Assembly (NCBI GenBank): GCA_030272585.1
Contig: BSYQ01000002.1
Span: forward strand, 6,758,001 to 6,822,000
Length of the DNA stretch: 64,000 nt
Direction of reading: 5' to 3'
Origin: Bryopsis sp. KO-2023
Lineage: Eukaryota > Chlorophyta > Ulvophyceae > Bryopsidales > Bryopsidaceae
Made by a program: the position numbers and the translations under genes
In this document: in pieces, positions 45,787 through 57,779 of the stretch
How positions within the stretch are numbered: the first letter of the stretch is position 1
How the letters are laid out: the number at the start of each line of letters is the position of its first letter
Notes under the pieces: model-generated
The model's input: only the letters and a program-made list of their open reading frames with translations
Told to the model about the DNA's origin: nothing
Databases searched by the model: none

Positions 45787-48749
45787 TTACATGCCTTTGT
45801 ACATACAAAAAAAGTTCTTGTTCCCCTCAGTCAAGCGCATCAATTTTGTTGGAATATCCTGCAAGAGTACCGGGTACGAATCGAAACGAGATCCCCCCAC
45901 AGTAACACTAAACAGGTTATCCAACGAAACCGGCCTAGTGCCACACCCGAACACCGCGGTAACGTAGTTGATCTGCCAAAGATCAACCAATGCAACCACA
46001 TGAGACTCTCGCATCTCGAACTCTGAGTCCACAACGAAAAAGAAACCCCTAACTACCCCCATGAACATCTCCGAGACCCCCGATCCGTCAACAAACGTAG
46101 TAAAGACGTATGTCGAATCAGAGGCTCTCGTAGAGCTCGACCAGCCCATGGAAAAAAACTCCTCACTACCGTCCACCCCTTTCCGCAACACACGTGTCGT
46201 GTCGTGGAGGGTACCGGGGCGCAACTCATCTGCAGTCCATCCTGGAAGCGAGAAACCCCACCTACGACAAAGAAGCCATTGAAACTCATTACATAGATGA
46301 TGCAAGGTCTTCAAGAGCTTAAAAACCAAACTTTTTCTTTGCTTTTGAGGGTTGAATCCAAAAAAAAAAAGAGGACAGAACGATGTGGGGGATGATGAAT
46401 CATCACTAGTGCTGCAAAAGATAATTGTTCTTGAAGTAATGTCTAACCTGTCCATGGCGTCACGCACAACTGATGCAAACAGGGTGGCGTCCCTGCCCGA
46501 GACTCGATGAGCCTGGAACGAGAACGTGTGGGAGGTGGTGACAACCTCCGTCAAAGGCCTGGCGCGCTCTGGATAGAGGATGCTCTGGACGACATCCTTC
46601 TCCTGATGGGTGAAGTGGTTCTCAAAACCACGCAAGGCCCTACATCCAAAGCGAGAGAAATCGTGTCGACTTCACGTAACAACAAACTTAATGTAGCCGA
46701 TGCCAAACATTCATACTACTATTCCCACCTCTCCGCAATGATATCGTTTGCAATTGTCTCTCCCGCAGTTCTCTTGATTCGTCCCGAGGCCACCCGCTTG
46801 ATGATCCCTAATCGTCGCTCCACCCACATCTCGTTGTATCTCGAGCACCCTCCTCGTAAAGTCTCTTGCCTGTATCCAATGCAGATCATCCGATGAAGGT
46901 TGGATGTGCAAATAATCGGTCCAAACAAGGCTTGTGCTCTCCTACGTTAGCAAAAGACAGTGTGAATCAATCCTTCAAAGATGTACCCATCGCATCCCGG
47001 AAAGAGAGAACAAAAAGTCTTGAATAAAATCAAATGAATAACTTCACCTCAGATTTCGTGCAAAAAAGTTAGTACCTGGCATATCGGACCAAAGCCTCGT
47101 GGGCCTCACGAGCACGCTCAAGGAAGACATCCATCGTGGGTGTCACTGATGCTCGGTGACGTGTGTAATGCCTTGCGGCAGTACACAAGTCTCTCCATGC
47201 CAATAGCTCATCTCGAAGGAGGGAGCCGTTGAACACGAATGCCTCGTAGCCCCTACACATGTTATAACAAAAAAGACCTTACAATAATGCGAATCTTCTG
47301 CTTTCAGCGATCTCGATTCATTTTATTCACCTTCTCCTCACCTAACAAAGAGCATGAGATCAAACATGTTCTCATACACGACGTCCGATGTAACGTCCAC
47401 AAGGGTGCCATCAAAATCGGTTGGGAGATGCACCCCTGCAAGCGCCTGTCGGTAAGTCCGAAGAGACTCCTTCCTCTCCCTCGTCTTGAAGCGTGCCTTG
47501 ATCTTAAAAAGGAACACAAACTTCAATGCTTTTCATTAAATACTTTGTTTTTCATGGCCTCTTGATACGAATAACTTATTTCCGCACGTAATAAAACGAT
47601 ATCAATCAAGTGAGTACTATTTATAATTTATTGATACATGGATACTATTTTCCTTTACCTGAGTCAGAAATCCCTTTACCAACCCGAGCATCATGAGGTG
47701 GCCAACACCAACCACCTTCATGATGTCGGGGGTGAAGTACGTCAAGTCCATCAGCACTGAAGCACCTCGGATATGTGCCTGCTCTGGTGTCAGAACATTG
47801 ATATTTGCAAGGTCGGCGGCATGCATGTACTCGTCCCTGGTCCTATGCGAATCGCTGTCCGTGGGCCTCCACCAACGCGAAATCTAATCACAACGAAACA
47901 TAAGTGGTCACGCAAACACACGCCTTGCTTGTCGAAAATCCACCGATGAACATTATAAACGCAATTCTTGTATTGTCGTTGACCATACACACCGGATCGC
48001 TCCGGCCCAACCATCTCATCACGTCAATGTCATCATCGGTCCGCCTCGACGCCTCCAAGTAACCAAGATACCTGATGTCACACAAAAGATCACGTTACAT
48101 CGTCGAACATGTGGCTTACATGGGTGACTCGTAATGCTTCAACGCACTAAGAATCACCTGTGTCCATTACACTCAGGGACCCATGTTGTCACCCCGTGAC
48201 AGTCCGGACAATGGTTTATTCCCGCGTGGCCTCGAGCCATTACGATTTTTTGAAGCCACGGGGAATCACCTGCCACGGATGACAACACGGCGAAATGTTG
48301 CTCTTCACGCATGGAGAGCATCGCGTTGTCGCTCCTGCCACCCCGAGCCGGCCACCACCCCCTCAAGCGAACGCCTTCTTTTCCGGGGATTAGCTTTTGG
48401 AAGTCCCTTACAATAAGCTTTAAAAGGGCTTGGAGACTGGTAGGCTTCACCAGTCTGGAGGCTTGGCCAAGGGGTTTTTTCTTAGTCCCTGCCCGACATT
48501 GGACACGTCCTCCATCACGTCAGACAGTGTGCAATCCCCAGGTCTATTTGATTCTTTGGCTTTTTTTTTCCGTGTGGGGATCAACACCTGAGCAAAACAC
48601 AACGTGGGGACAAAGCTACACTTTGGGTGCAACGACATTTTTTCATCCCTTACTGCTCCTTGTTGATAAGGCCCATCCCTTCGGAGACAAGTGGGGCAGA
48701 TGAACTTGGACATCGATTTTTCCTTTCCTTGATGAATGGTCAAACCCAT
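45787..48749 (-). mobile_element. Decayed Tnp2-family (CACTA/En-Spm type) transposase, multi-exon
   Basis: Minus-strand exons, approximately: 48749-48158, 48071 to about 47900, 47883-47659, 47502-47342, 47252-47076, 46941-46729, 46639 to about 46420, and about 46300-45787. Family signs are an N-terminal CPTCLRRDG, then VAGDSPWLQKI with HCPDCHGVTTW (the zinc-like pair before the catalytic region), then VLMDLTYFTPDIMKV-VGVGHLMMLGLVKGFL (the Tnp2 position of D-MHNL-LG--K), then GGCSRYNEMWVERRLGIIKR, and a C-terminal FFFVVDSEFEM-VVALVDLWQ region. There is a frame break near 48450. The His/Asp core reads GVGH where relatives have D-MH, so it is probably inactive. CACTA-type ends were not identified. 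Known role: cutting and moving its own element. Confidence 0.7.
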
Positions 48750-48820
48750 CCCTTCGGAGACAAGTGGGGCAGATGAACTTGGACATCGATTTTTCCTTTC
48801 CTTGATGAATGATCAAACCC
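48673..48820. repeat. 72-bp tandem duplication at the transposase start
   Basis: Two near-identical 72-bp units (CCCATCCCTTCGGAGACAAG ...). They duplicate the codons of MSKFICPTCLRRDG at the 5-prime end of the transposase frame. Confidence 0.85.
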
Positions 48821-49855
48821 AAGTCACGTTCTGACGGAGCCTCTTTTCTGCCCTCGTCTCTGTGGTGTGCCAGGATATTATTGGAGAGGCTGGAATTAAA
48901 GCGATCAGAAAAATAGACGTGTGAAACTAGATCAAATCGAGGCAATTACACTGTGAAACGAACCTTTTTGGTCGTGTTGGGTTGACTCTTGGGGTGTGTC
49001 ATTTCGTCACACTTTTGCCACTTTTTAAGGGATCCAATACACTCATTGTAATAACTTTTTCACACGATTTCCAAGGATTGTTGCACACTGAGAAGGACAA
49101 AAGCCGATCTTTTCGATCAAATAACCGTAAATAACCGTAACCGTGACGAATAGAAATCACCAATGAAAACAAACGAGAACGGAAATCTCTTACCAAACTT
49201 ATAAATCGTTTCTCGATTTCAATAGTTAGAAATTTCTTGCAGGAAGTGAAAGGGAACACACCAGAGGCTCAACTTTTCCCCAAGAAACATAACTGTCAGA
49301 AAGAGAGGTTGCAATTTCCATCCCATCGTTCTCTGTTTCTTTATCTTTTCTCTCACTTTTTCCACAAGGTTACTACTGCACTTCATCCCCAAGGACAGTT
49401 TGAAAATCCCTCTCCTTGTCCTCTAGTCTGTCATAAAAGAGAAACACCTTCTTTCCCCTTCTATCAGGGACAAAAACCTTTATGTTGTAAAAACTTGTGG
49501 AAAAACAAAAAAACGGTAGATAGAAATCAAATCTCCCTTTCCCAAAGAGCAGGAATGCTAAAAAAAAAACATTGGAAAATTTCTGTTTTAAAGAGGATAT
49601 TGACTCTAGCTAAGGTCAAACATCACCTCTTCCTCCCTCAAAAAAATCAGCTTCGAAAAGAAAATACCCTGCCCTTTTGAGCACCATAAATGCAAGTTTG
49701 CTTCCCAAGAAAAGAGGTATCTGTTTGCCTCCATTTCTTTTTTTTGAGAAGACACAAAACGAGGTCCCGAAACACATGTACCTAGCTTTTCTTGATTAAC
49801 AGTGTGCAAAAGACTTATTGTGACTAAGATCAAAACTAAAAAGCTTTACTAGTTT
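48821..49855. other. Spacer, no gene seen
   Basis: AT-rich, with a short ATAACCGTAA tandem near 49122-49141. It is the 3-prime flank of the minus-strand F-box gene. Confidence 0.4.
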
Positions 49856-50941
49856 TCATTCTTTAATGCAAGAATGGCCCAAAAAGTCCCACACCAAGAT
49901 TCTCCCGTCACGCCTCACAACAATGAGCTTGTCCTCCGTCAAGAAGAGATCCGAGAGGTCACCTCCTACATGAAATGTGAGGAGGCAACGATCCTCTCCG
50001 GCAATGCCTCTAACCACCACTTCCTTCGAGCCTCTCGAAAAGTATGCAAACTTGGTTTTGTTCAACGCCAAAACACAGAAAACACAGAACCACTTGCCAA
50101 CGTTCATACCTAGCACGCACTCCAAGGTGTCTTGACTCCACATCCGGATGTTACCATCCAAAGAGCCACTAATGATCATACTGTCATTGGCATCAACGCA
50201 TATGACAAGTTTGGGATGCTCCTTCAGCGTTGTCACATGTGCGAAGGTCGCTAAGCTCCACACTTCAAGATGCCCGTCATCCAATCCACATGTTAAGAAA
50301 CCGGAATCCTCAGCGAAAGCGGCACACCTGATTGTTTTCCTCCTGGCATGAGGAAAGCCGTTATTTAAGACCCTTGCTTGATTCCAATCGATCTTGCGCC
50401 ACAACTCTAAACGACCAAATTCACCACCAATGACCACGTGATCTCTAGCATCCACGATCGCATTAACCTTGAAACCGACGTCCAGAGAGGCGATCTTCTT
50501 GAATTCGGGTATTTCTAAGACCACCACGGTTTGGTTGCTATGTTCGTACACCAACATTATCCAACAACCACTGGCATTGATCAAGCCCAAACAGGGATTG
50601 CACATATCGGGGCCGTATATAGTGAAGACCTCGCCGTCCTCAGTGTTTACTAAAATTATCTTTTCATCTTCCCACGTTGCAAGCATCTCGCCCTGCCCAA
50701 CACATTTTTCGATCGGAGTCCTCCGGTCTTTGGGGAGCTCGATACACCTCGGCATAACGGTGCCACATCGCCAGGCTCTCTCTAGGCAGACTTTTCTGTC
50801 GAAACGATCTTCCTTGGTGGCATCGTTCCAAGCCGTAGCAACACAGGAGCACCTGGCCAGTGTCCTTGGGGAAAACCCTTCGAAAATTTTACCAAGAAGT
50901 CCACTCGGCAGCTCCCACTCAACCCTCACGTAATCGCTCAT
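49856..50941 (-). CDS. F-box/WD40 protein, subfamily B (361 residues)
   Basis: ATG at 50941 begins MSDYVRVEWELPSGLLGKIF. F-box to about residue 50 (TLARCSCVATAWNDATKE), linker VCLERAWRCGTVMPRCI, then blades IILVNTED, VVVLEIPEF, LELWRKIDW, LEVWSLATF, IRMWSQDTL, VVVRGIAGE and ILVWDFLGH. Uninterrupted, ends TGA. The open frame extends upstream of the ATG without support from paralogues. Predicted SCF substrate receptor. It is divergent to the 54856 locus, in the same arrangement as 29922/34643. Confidence 0.9.
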   Translation of the reverse strand: MSDYVRVEWELPSGLLGKIFEGFSPRTLARCSCVATAWNDATKEDRFDRKVCLERAWRCGTVMPRCIELPKDRRTPIEKCVGQGEMLATWEDEKIILVNTEDGEVFTIYGPDMCNPCLGLINASGCWIMLVYEHSNQTVVVLEIPEFKKIASLDVGFKVNAIVDARDHVVIGGEFGRLELWRKIDWNQARVLNNGFPHARRKTIRCAAFAEDSGFLTCGLDDGHLEVWSLATFAHVTTLKEHPKLVICVDANDSMIISGSLDGNIRMWSQDTLECVLGMNVGKWFCVFCVLALNKTKFAYFSRGSKEVVVRGIAGEDRCLLTFHVGGDLSDLFLTEDKLIVVRRDGRILVWDFLGHSCIKE

Positions 50942-53900
50942 TTCTGCAAAGCCACCACTGAGAAAACACCAGCAGCCAGGCCGTCCCTCTGTTCCCACGT
51001 GACGTGCACGACCAGTTCCGATCGAGCTTCGGGTTTTTTGGCGGAAAAATAGGTCGGACACACCTGCCGCGAACGGTAGCACCAAAAACACAGTGTCGAA
51101 CAACGTTCCTGGGAAAGAAAAAGAAGCGGGCGACGAAGAAAGTGAAGCGACCGCCTGACTGATGCCCCTTGAAACTACCTCTTTGTTGAAAAGGGAGGGC
51201 CACAGGTTGAAATATCGAAACCGCGACACCCGTTCACTTCAACATAAGCGCGTAAGATATACAAGCCGCTCCACTCAAAAAAAGCAGTCTCTCGTTTTCA
51301 GTTACCCTGACCCTGAGGAAAGTAAAAAAAGATCCTCGTAGTCACTCGCGCTTACTTTGAAGAGAAAGGACTTGGTGACTGCGGCGTACTTCAGATGCTT
51401 TTCGACAGCGACGGATTGGCGTCTCTGCAGTTGAGGTGGCGAAATCTCCACGGGTTTTCACCCCAAACGTTCTTTCCGACTGTTTGATTGGAGGATGGAA
51501 TCCTCAGCTGTCGATAAAAATCGTTGGGCGACTGTGAATTTCACAGCTGGAAGCATTCAGATCTTTAATCGTGGTCGCGTCCGTCCCTATCTGTCGCAGT
51601 AACTACAAAAATATTTTTTATCGGATACGTATCTATTCTTTCTGTCGTTTTGATGGACCAAGCCATCTCTCTTTTTTGGCAAGAAAATAGACCCCAGCGA
51701 GCTTTGCAGAAGAAACGCCATCTCCCTCAACGACGTTGTTATTCAATCAAAATTGCATGGAATTATTTAATGGTTTCGACTAAGGGCCAAGGAATTGTCT
51801 TGATTTATATTTTGATATGATCCCTGAGTTGTGGGATGATGTTCACTGCATTCAGCTCTGTTGCACACACTCATGTCAGCCTTAATTTCTTTCCCACTTC
51901 ATATAGAGGATGGATATATCCTGCCAACGAACAGTTTTTTTTCCCACTTTCCAAAAGTCCGCAATTAGATTTTTATTGTACAACCTATCATTTCTCCAAC
52001 TTTTCACAAAAAAGTTTCAACCAATTTTGTTGCCTGTTTTATCTCTACAGAAGAAATTTTTTCCACATTTCTTATTCACAAGTCTTTTTTTTTGACCACA
52101 ATAACTCCCTGGCTAATGTCTCATCTCTTTTTGCCTTCTGTGACTGACCCATTAGTCTCTCACTCTTTTCCCCTCCCCAAAACTTTTCCACTGACTCGAA
52201 ATATGAATCATTCATCATCTCAAAGGGGAGCGACAGAAACAATACAATCAAGTTTGCTGTTGCTAGCCTCAACTCTTGATTCACTGCTGAGGTCCCTTTT
52301 CAACATATTTTTCTAAGAAGGGGAAAGCACCCATCGGAATTTGAATCCTATGCCAATAAGGAAGAATTTTTTTAGCTTCATTTTTTCCGGCTTCATTTGG
52401 GCTACCAGGTGCATGGTGGTCCATCCTTTTTTCAAATTTTTTGGGGTTTTCTAGAGTCCCGATTTCTTTTTGTTTTTCTTAATTTTCCTTTCCAGGGAGA
52501 GGAGAGGTTGGCAAAATCAGTCTTCTGGATGTCAGAAGCTACATCCAGAAAAAAAAAGAAAGAAAAGGAAAAAAATAAAGAAAAAAAAGAAAGAGAAGGG
52601 TTCCACATGTGGAGGAATTAAAAAAAAACGCATCACTGTCCATGTGTGTGTGTTTCAAGAAAAGTCAATTGACTGTATCAGACACAAAAAAATTCCAGTG
52701 ACTCGTATACATTTGGGCTCCTTTTTATTTTCAAAGATTCCTTTTAGTCATCTCTGTTTTATATCAGGGGTCACTGGAACACAAAGGAGTGAAAGTAGCT
52801 TGTAAGCATGAACTTAAAAAAGAAATGGATTTCGAGAAGGAAAAAAGTCTTGCCCACCAGGAATCCCTTTATCCTTTTTTTCTAAAAATATGAACGAAGC
52901 TTCTTTTCTACTAATTCTGAAGCTTCCTTTTTCCCTCACCTTGTTCTGGATCATAGCATCCAGAATGGTGAAAATCGATCCGATGTGACGGCCCCTGTCC
53001 ACAACCCAATGCAGAATCTTGAGCAATAGAGTTGAAAAATATAATCGAAGACTTTTCTATTGCAGGTGCAGATGTTGATAATTTGTGGGTCGCTGACCCA
53101 CAAAAAAAAAAGTCATGGGCAACATTTTTCTGCAACTGTTTTTCTCCTTATTTCCCCCCATCCAAAAGGAAGCCTTCCCTTTAGAGGGCTGACTTTTCTT
53201 TTCTTTTTCTTTTCTAAGCGAATGGGTGGGTGGAAACTAACCTGACCTATCAAGCCCTCTGGGAATTTCTGATTTCCATCGAGACGGGGCTCATGTTGTT
53301 GCTGTTTCACGCTAAGGACAGCCCGCAGCATCAGAGAGTCGAGCTGTTTTCTTCTTTCTTTTCCTTTCTTTGCAATCCGAAAAAAAACATCAAGAACTGA
53401 AAGAACATGTCCAGCTCCCCACTATCTGAGTTTTTATGATTTTCGAAACAAAATTCAAATCGATCTCAGGTTCAGCCTTTGGAAGTGAGAATTTCATAAG
53501 AGTGAGGTGTTCCATTGAAAAATCATTATTCCTTAACAGGAAGGCTGATTTCTTGGCAGGTAGAGTTTATGGTGGGACAACCCAAGCCACACCAATGAGT
53601 TTTTTTTCCATCACTTTTCGATTCCACAGAAGATTTTCAACATTCAGTTTCTAAGGGGGTATCTTGTCTTAATAAGGGAAAAGAAGAAATATGAAAGAGA
53701 AACTTAACAAGTGAATTCTTTCATTTAGGTGTAGAGTGGAATTCTGCCTTTCAGTGCCAATAAAGAAATTACCTGATGCATACACATCAATGCATTGCAC
53801 CCCTCAATCTCCAGAAAAGGGGGGGGGCAGCCATGGCCTCCACCCACATTTTCACCACACATGGAAACGCTTCCATGACCGACATTGTCAAGGTTAGATC

Positions 53901-54855
53901 CCAACACTCTTTTTTACGACAAATTTTCGTTCGATTATTGCACCCCAGGTCCAGCCTATCTCTACCCAGGTGGCAAGCCCCTCCACAAGCGGCTTGAGGG
54001 GGCGCAACTCTGTCATACTGGGTCCGTAGCGAACGATGGCACTCCAAATCCAGCAGCTTTGAATGGCGGCCTAACCTCCTCATAATGGAGCGGCAGAATA
54101 CAATACCGACGTTCTATCTGTAAAAATATTCGTGGGCGCTAGAGACAAAACCCCCCAACGCGCGCGTGAAAAAAAAAAAAACTCGACACCAGGCCGATGT
54201 ACCTTGGTTTTATCTCGACGCCATCCAGACCACCCAAAGTAAACTCCAAGAAAAGGGGTCGATCGGAAAAAGGTCGTCGCTCTTCCACTCACTGCAGAAA
54301 AATTTGACCTGACCCCCTGTCGACTTGTCGGGTCATCAACGTCAATCAATCCGACAACACCGCCACCATAGTTGAAAAGAGGTGTGATCACGGCCCACAA
54401 ACAGCTTTTTCGGACGATCGAGTCCCTCCGCCACGTTTTTGACTTTTGGACCAATAGCAGGTGGGTTCGCTCGGCGTCGATTCTTCGGCGTAGGTTTCGG
54501 CTACGCTTTTATCAGTTACAGTGGGGAGTAGGGTCTGACAAGTGTGAAGAGGGTTACTGGGGCTTCAAATTCTATCCATAGACAAGGGAGTGGTCGTGGG
54601 AACGTTCGACCGACGTTTTCCTTTTATATGTATATAAATAAGATTTTTTATCGCCGTCTTTCTTGTGAATTTTGACAACGCGGGGAAGGGGAGCCTTACT
54701 TTGCCTTTGCTGTTATTGGCCTTCGCCACAGGTCTTTTTTTTCTTGAAAAGAGTAATGTGCTTAGCAAGGCGGTGGGGTATCACTTCAGAGAGCACCGTG
54801 TTTTGAAGAGTAGAGCAACTGTTGACTGATTTGTTGATGGTCGAAGGGCGCTAGC
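50942..54855. repeat. Spacer of second divergent F-box pair
   Basis: Same order as 30.99-34.64 kb: minus-gene upstream region with GTCGCGTCCGTCCCTATC, R2 plus extension (51.74-53.34 kb), antisense R1 (53.42-53.90 kb), then the plus-gene leader with CAATCCGACAACACCGCC and GCAGGTGGGTT. R1 is better preserved here than at 33.5 kb. No gene is seen. Confidence 0.75.
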
Positions 54856-56479
54856 ATGAGCGACTCTATTCCAGTGGAATGGGACTTGCCCATAGATATC
54901 CTGGTCGATATTTTTCGAAGAATTCCTGGCCTATCGCTTGCGAAATGCTCTTTTGTGGCCAAATCTTGGCGACAAGCTATAAAAAATGAGTCATCGCTCA
55001 AAGGGAAAATCGATTTGGAGCGTGCTTGGTTGCATGAACCAATAGAGCCCATTATTCACAAAGGTGAAGATGGGTTTTCCACATGTTCTTGGGCCAAGAT
55101 GGAACGTCTGATTGCCTTGGGTGGTTTTAACGGGTTCAAAGTGTTCGATCTCAATCGAAGCGAATTTGTGTTTCATTGCGAGGATATTTTCTCGGGGTAC
55201 ACTCTCTCTTTCATGGATGGGATACTTGTGACCGGGGGTATCCGGGGAGACTTGTGTGGATGGGATATATCCACATGGACCAAGCTTTTTTGCGTGTCAA
55301 TTTCTGATTACTGTAATACGCAAATCTTTTCGCGCTACCTTATTTTCGCGCGCGGACCAAAGCACGAAAATAAGGCAGGCGAAAATAAAGCAGGCGCGAA
55401 AATAAAGCAGGCGGAAAAGAAAGCAGGCGCGCGTGTGGACTCGACGCAAAAGTACCCCTCGAGCACAAGAAAACCCAAAGTGTCGATTCAACGCACAAGC
55501 ACTGTTGATGTCGCGTCCATCGACTCGACGGTGGGGTCACATGCGTCGACCACAAGAACATGCTCGGTCTCTTTCCTTCTGTTCAGAGAGTTCATCGTTT
55601 CGGTGACTGTAGAACCGTTTTAGGCACAACTACGGAGGCACAACCCAGTCTAGGGGCGAATTCAAAACACAGCCACAGAATGTGTGGAAACACATTCCAC
55701 ACTCTGACTTTGAGAGTGTTCTTTTTGACGCCACGCAAATCTTTCACATTGCTTTTTTCTCGCACCTGCTTTATTTTCGCGCTACCTTGTTTTCGCGCGC
55801 GGACCAAAGCGCGAAAATAAGGCAGGCGAAAATAAAGACTAGCGATCCTAAAGCAATCTGAAAGATTTGCGTATTACAGTATCACATCTCTTCAATTGCG
55901 GACCTTGGCGATAATGTGGCCATCGGGGGTGCATATGGGGATCTTCAAATTTGGAGAAAAGGGGTGTGGGAATTGGATAGACCCCTTCGAGGACATGAGC
56001 ACAATGTTTTTTGCCTTCTTCCCCAACCAGGCAATCTCCTGATCAGTGGGTCGGGGGATGAGACTATTCGAATATGGAACTTAGTCGACAATGTCTGCCT
56101 TAGAGTGATTCGTGGACAAAAAGAGGGAGCGCTGTGCATGATCGTTTCAGATGGACTCATCTTTTGTGGAGCGTTTGACGGTAACATCCGCTCGTGGGAA
56201 TTTGAAAGCGGCCAGCACGTGCAAACCTTTCAAGGTCACACAAATAGTGTGACCTCCGTCTTTGTCAAGGAAGGTCGCATGTTCACAGGATCATATGATA
56301 GAACGATAAAAATGTGGGACACATCAATGGGCGAGTGTGTGAGGAGTTTTGATTGTTCGCATAATCAGGATCAAGACGTCGGGCGACAAGTGTATGTGTT
56401 ATTTGTTGATGATGAAAAGATGGTGGCTGTTCGAAATAGTGGGGAGGTTTGGGTGTGGTCTTTTTCTCAGGGGTTATAA
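54856..56479 (+). pseudogene. F-box/WD40 gene, subfamily A, split by a MITE
   Basis: ATG at 54856 (MSDSIPVEWDLPIDILVDIF) opens a normal subfamily A protein through LERAWLHEPIEPIIH and LCGWDIS to VSISD. A 569-bp element (55311-55879) follows, and then the propeller continues (SSIADLGDNVAIGG, LQIWRKG, IRIWNLVD, IRSWEFESG, IKMWDTSMG, VWVWSFSQG) to TAA at 56479. With one TA copy and the element removed, the frame rejoins exactly as in paralogues. Unspliced, translation enters the element and stops at 55621-55623, giving 255 residues: the F-box, about two blades and an alien tail. Outside the insertion the coding sequence is clean, so the hit is recent, or the product is still used through splicing. 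Confidence 0.88.
55311..55879. mobile_element. TA-flanked MITE inside an F-box gene
   Basis: The ends are CTGTAATACGCAAATCTTT and its exact reverse complement (19-bp TIR), flanked by TA at 55309-55310 and 55880-55881 (Tc1/mariner-type target). The interior has two direct copies of a block with CGCGCTACCTT, TTTTCGCGCGCGGACCAAAG and AAAATAAGGCAGGCG, plus GGCGAAAATAAAGCA repeats. No transposase. The TIR places GTAATA at the left end and TTACAG at the right end, resembling a splice donor and acceptor. Confidence 0.92.
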
Positions 56480-57227
56480 GCATTACCTTGTTTGAATCAA
56501 TTTTGTTATATCATGTGTAAAAAGCAATGCAATTATTGATTCTCGTCGCCTTTTACGAGATGACAAAACGCGGGAATATAATCCGAAGCCTCCAAGTGGG
56601 AGGGAGCGAAATCGTCGCGACAAGGATCAGCTAGTAGTTTTTCTTTGAGAGCATTTATTCGTTGAAGAAAAAACAAGGGCATGGGAGTTTCTGTTTCCAC
56701 GAAGTTTTTTCTTTTGCTTTTCAGGTAGGAATGGGACAAAAAACTACGACATAGGACTTCTCATTTTACTTTTTTTTTCGAAGAATAGTCCTATGGATGT
56801 CTTCATGTAGAATTGAAGAGTGTGTTTTTCCAGGGGCCGGGGGGGGAGGAACCATAAAAGGGAACCAAAAGGATCTCAACTCGCAAAACAGCCCAAACCT
56901 CTTTGGAAAAAAATGAAAAAAAAACAAAAAACAAGTGAAGATAAGATAAGAAACAGGTTTCTTTCTCAGGGTAACGAAATCATTTGTGAAGGTAACAAAG
57001 AAAACGAAAAAAGTTATGGAAAGATATCCCAAAAAAAATGTATATATATATAATACCTCTGGGTGATGAAAGATGCTCTAAGAATGTTTTTTATCATTGG
57101 TGTTTTCTTCCAAAATAAAATAAAAAGCATGGATAACAAAACTTCTGCTTATCACTAGTATTTTTTTCTCTTTGTTTTCCTTAGTTTAATTCTGAAAGAA
57201 TAAATCTTTTTTTTTCTTTTCATAAAG
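56480..57227. other. Spacer, no gene seen
   Basis: AT-rich 3-prime flank of the F-box locus with A- and T-runs. Confidence 0.4.
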
Positions 57228-57651
57228 ATGCAGATCAGCGACTGTTCGTCCCTACAGGCTCAAGCAACTGAGCCGGACGAGAGGGGAATTACACCCGCAC
57301 CTGGTGGGCAGATCTTTGCAACTGACATTTCAAAAAGTGTTTTTAGAAATTGATTATATTTGAGATAATTAGGTGGAAATTGGGACAGTAGAGGTTCGAT
57401 TCCCATGTGCGTCTTTGATAAAAACAATTGTTCCCTTTTTTTTTTTGATATTGTCTTTTCTTCAACCTCAGAAAAAAAAGAGAGGGTGTGTTGTTTCCTA
57501 TTCATAGACTTGACTAAAACTTATTTTCCCCCAGAGATTTTGGAAGAAAGTCCAAGGTGTAATGGCACAGAGGTCAGTGCTGTTCTTAAAACATTTGTAT
57601 ATATTTTATTCATCTCACTTTTTTTTTATTTTTTCTCAGTTCCATTCAATT
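57228..57651 (+). CDS. Possible small multi-exon ORF
   Basis: An ATG at 57228 opens MQISDCSSLQAQATEPDERG in DNA richer in GC than its surroundings, ending at donor GTGGGC. A CCCCCAG acceptor near 57534 and a short frame ILEESPRCNGTE with donor GTCAGT keep phase, and a TTTCTCAG acceptor near 57640 leads soon to a stop. The product would be about 42 residues, with no recognised domain. Exon logic is the only support. Confidence 0.2.
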
Positions 57652-57779
57652 TAATACATAGATACAATATTTTCTTTCTTTTTTTTCGTTTCTCAAAAAG
57701 TTTGACCCCCCTTTTTTAGTACCTTCTTTTCTTTTCTTTTCTTTTCTTTTTGTTTCACACTTTTATGTCAAGCACTGCC

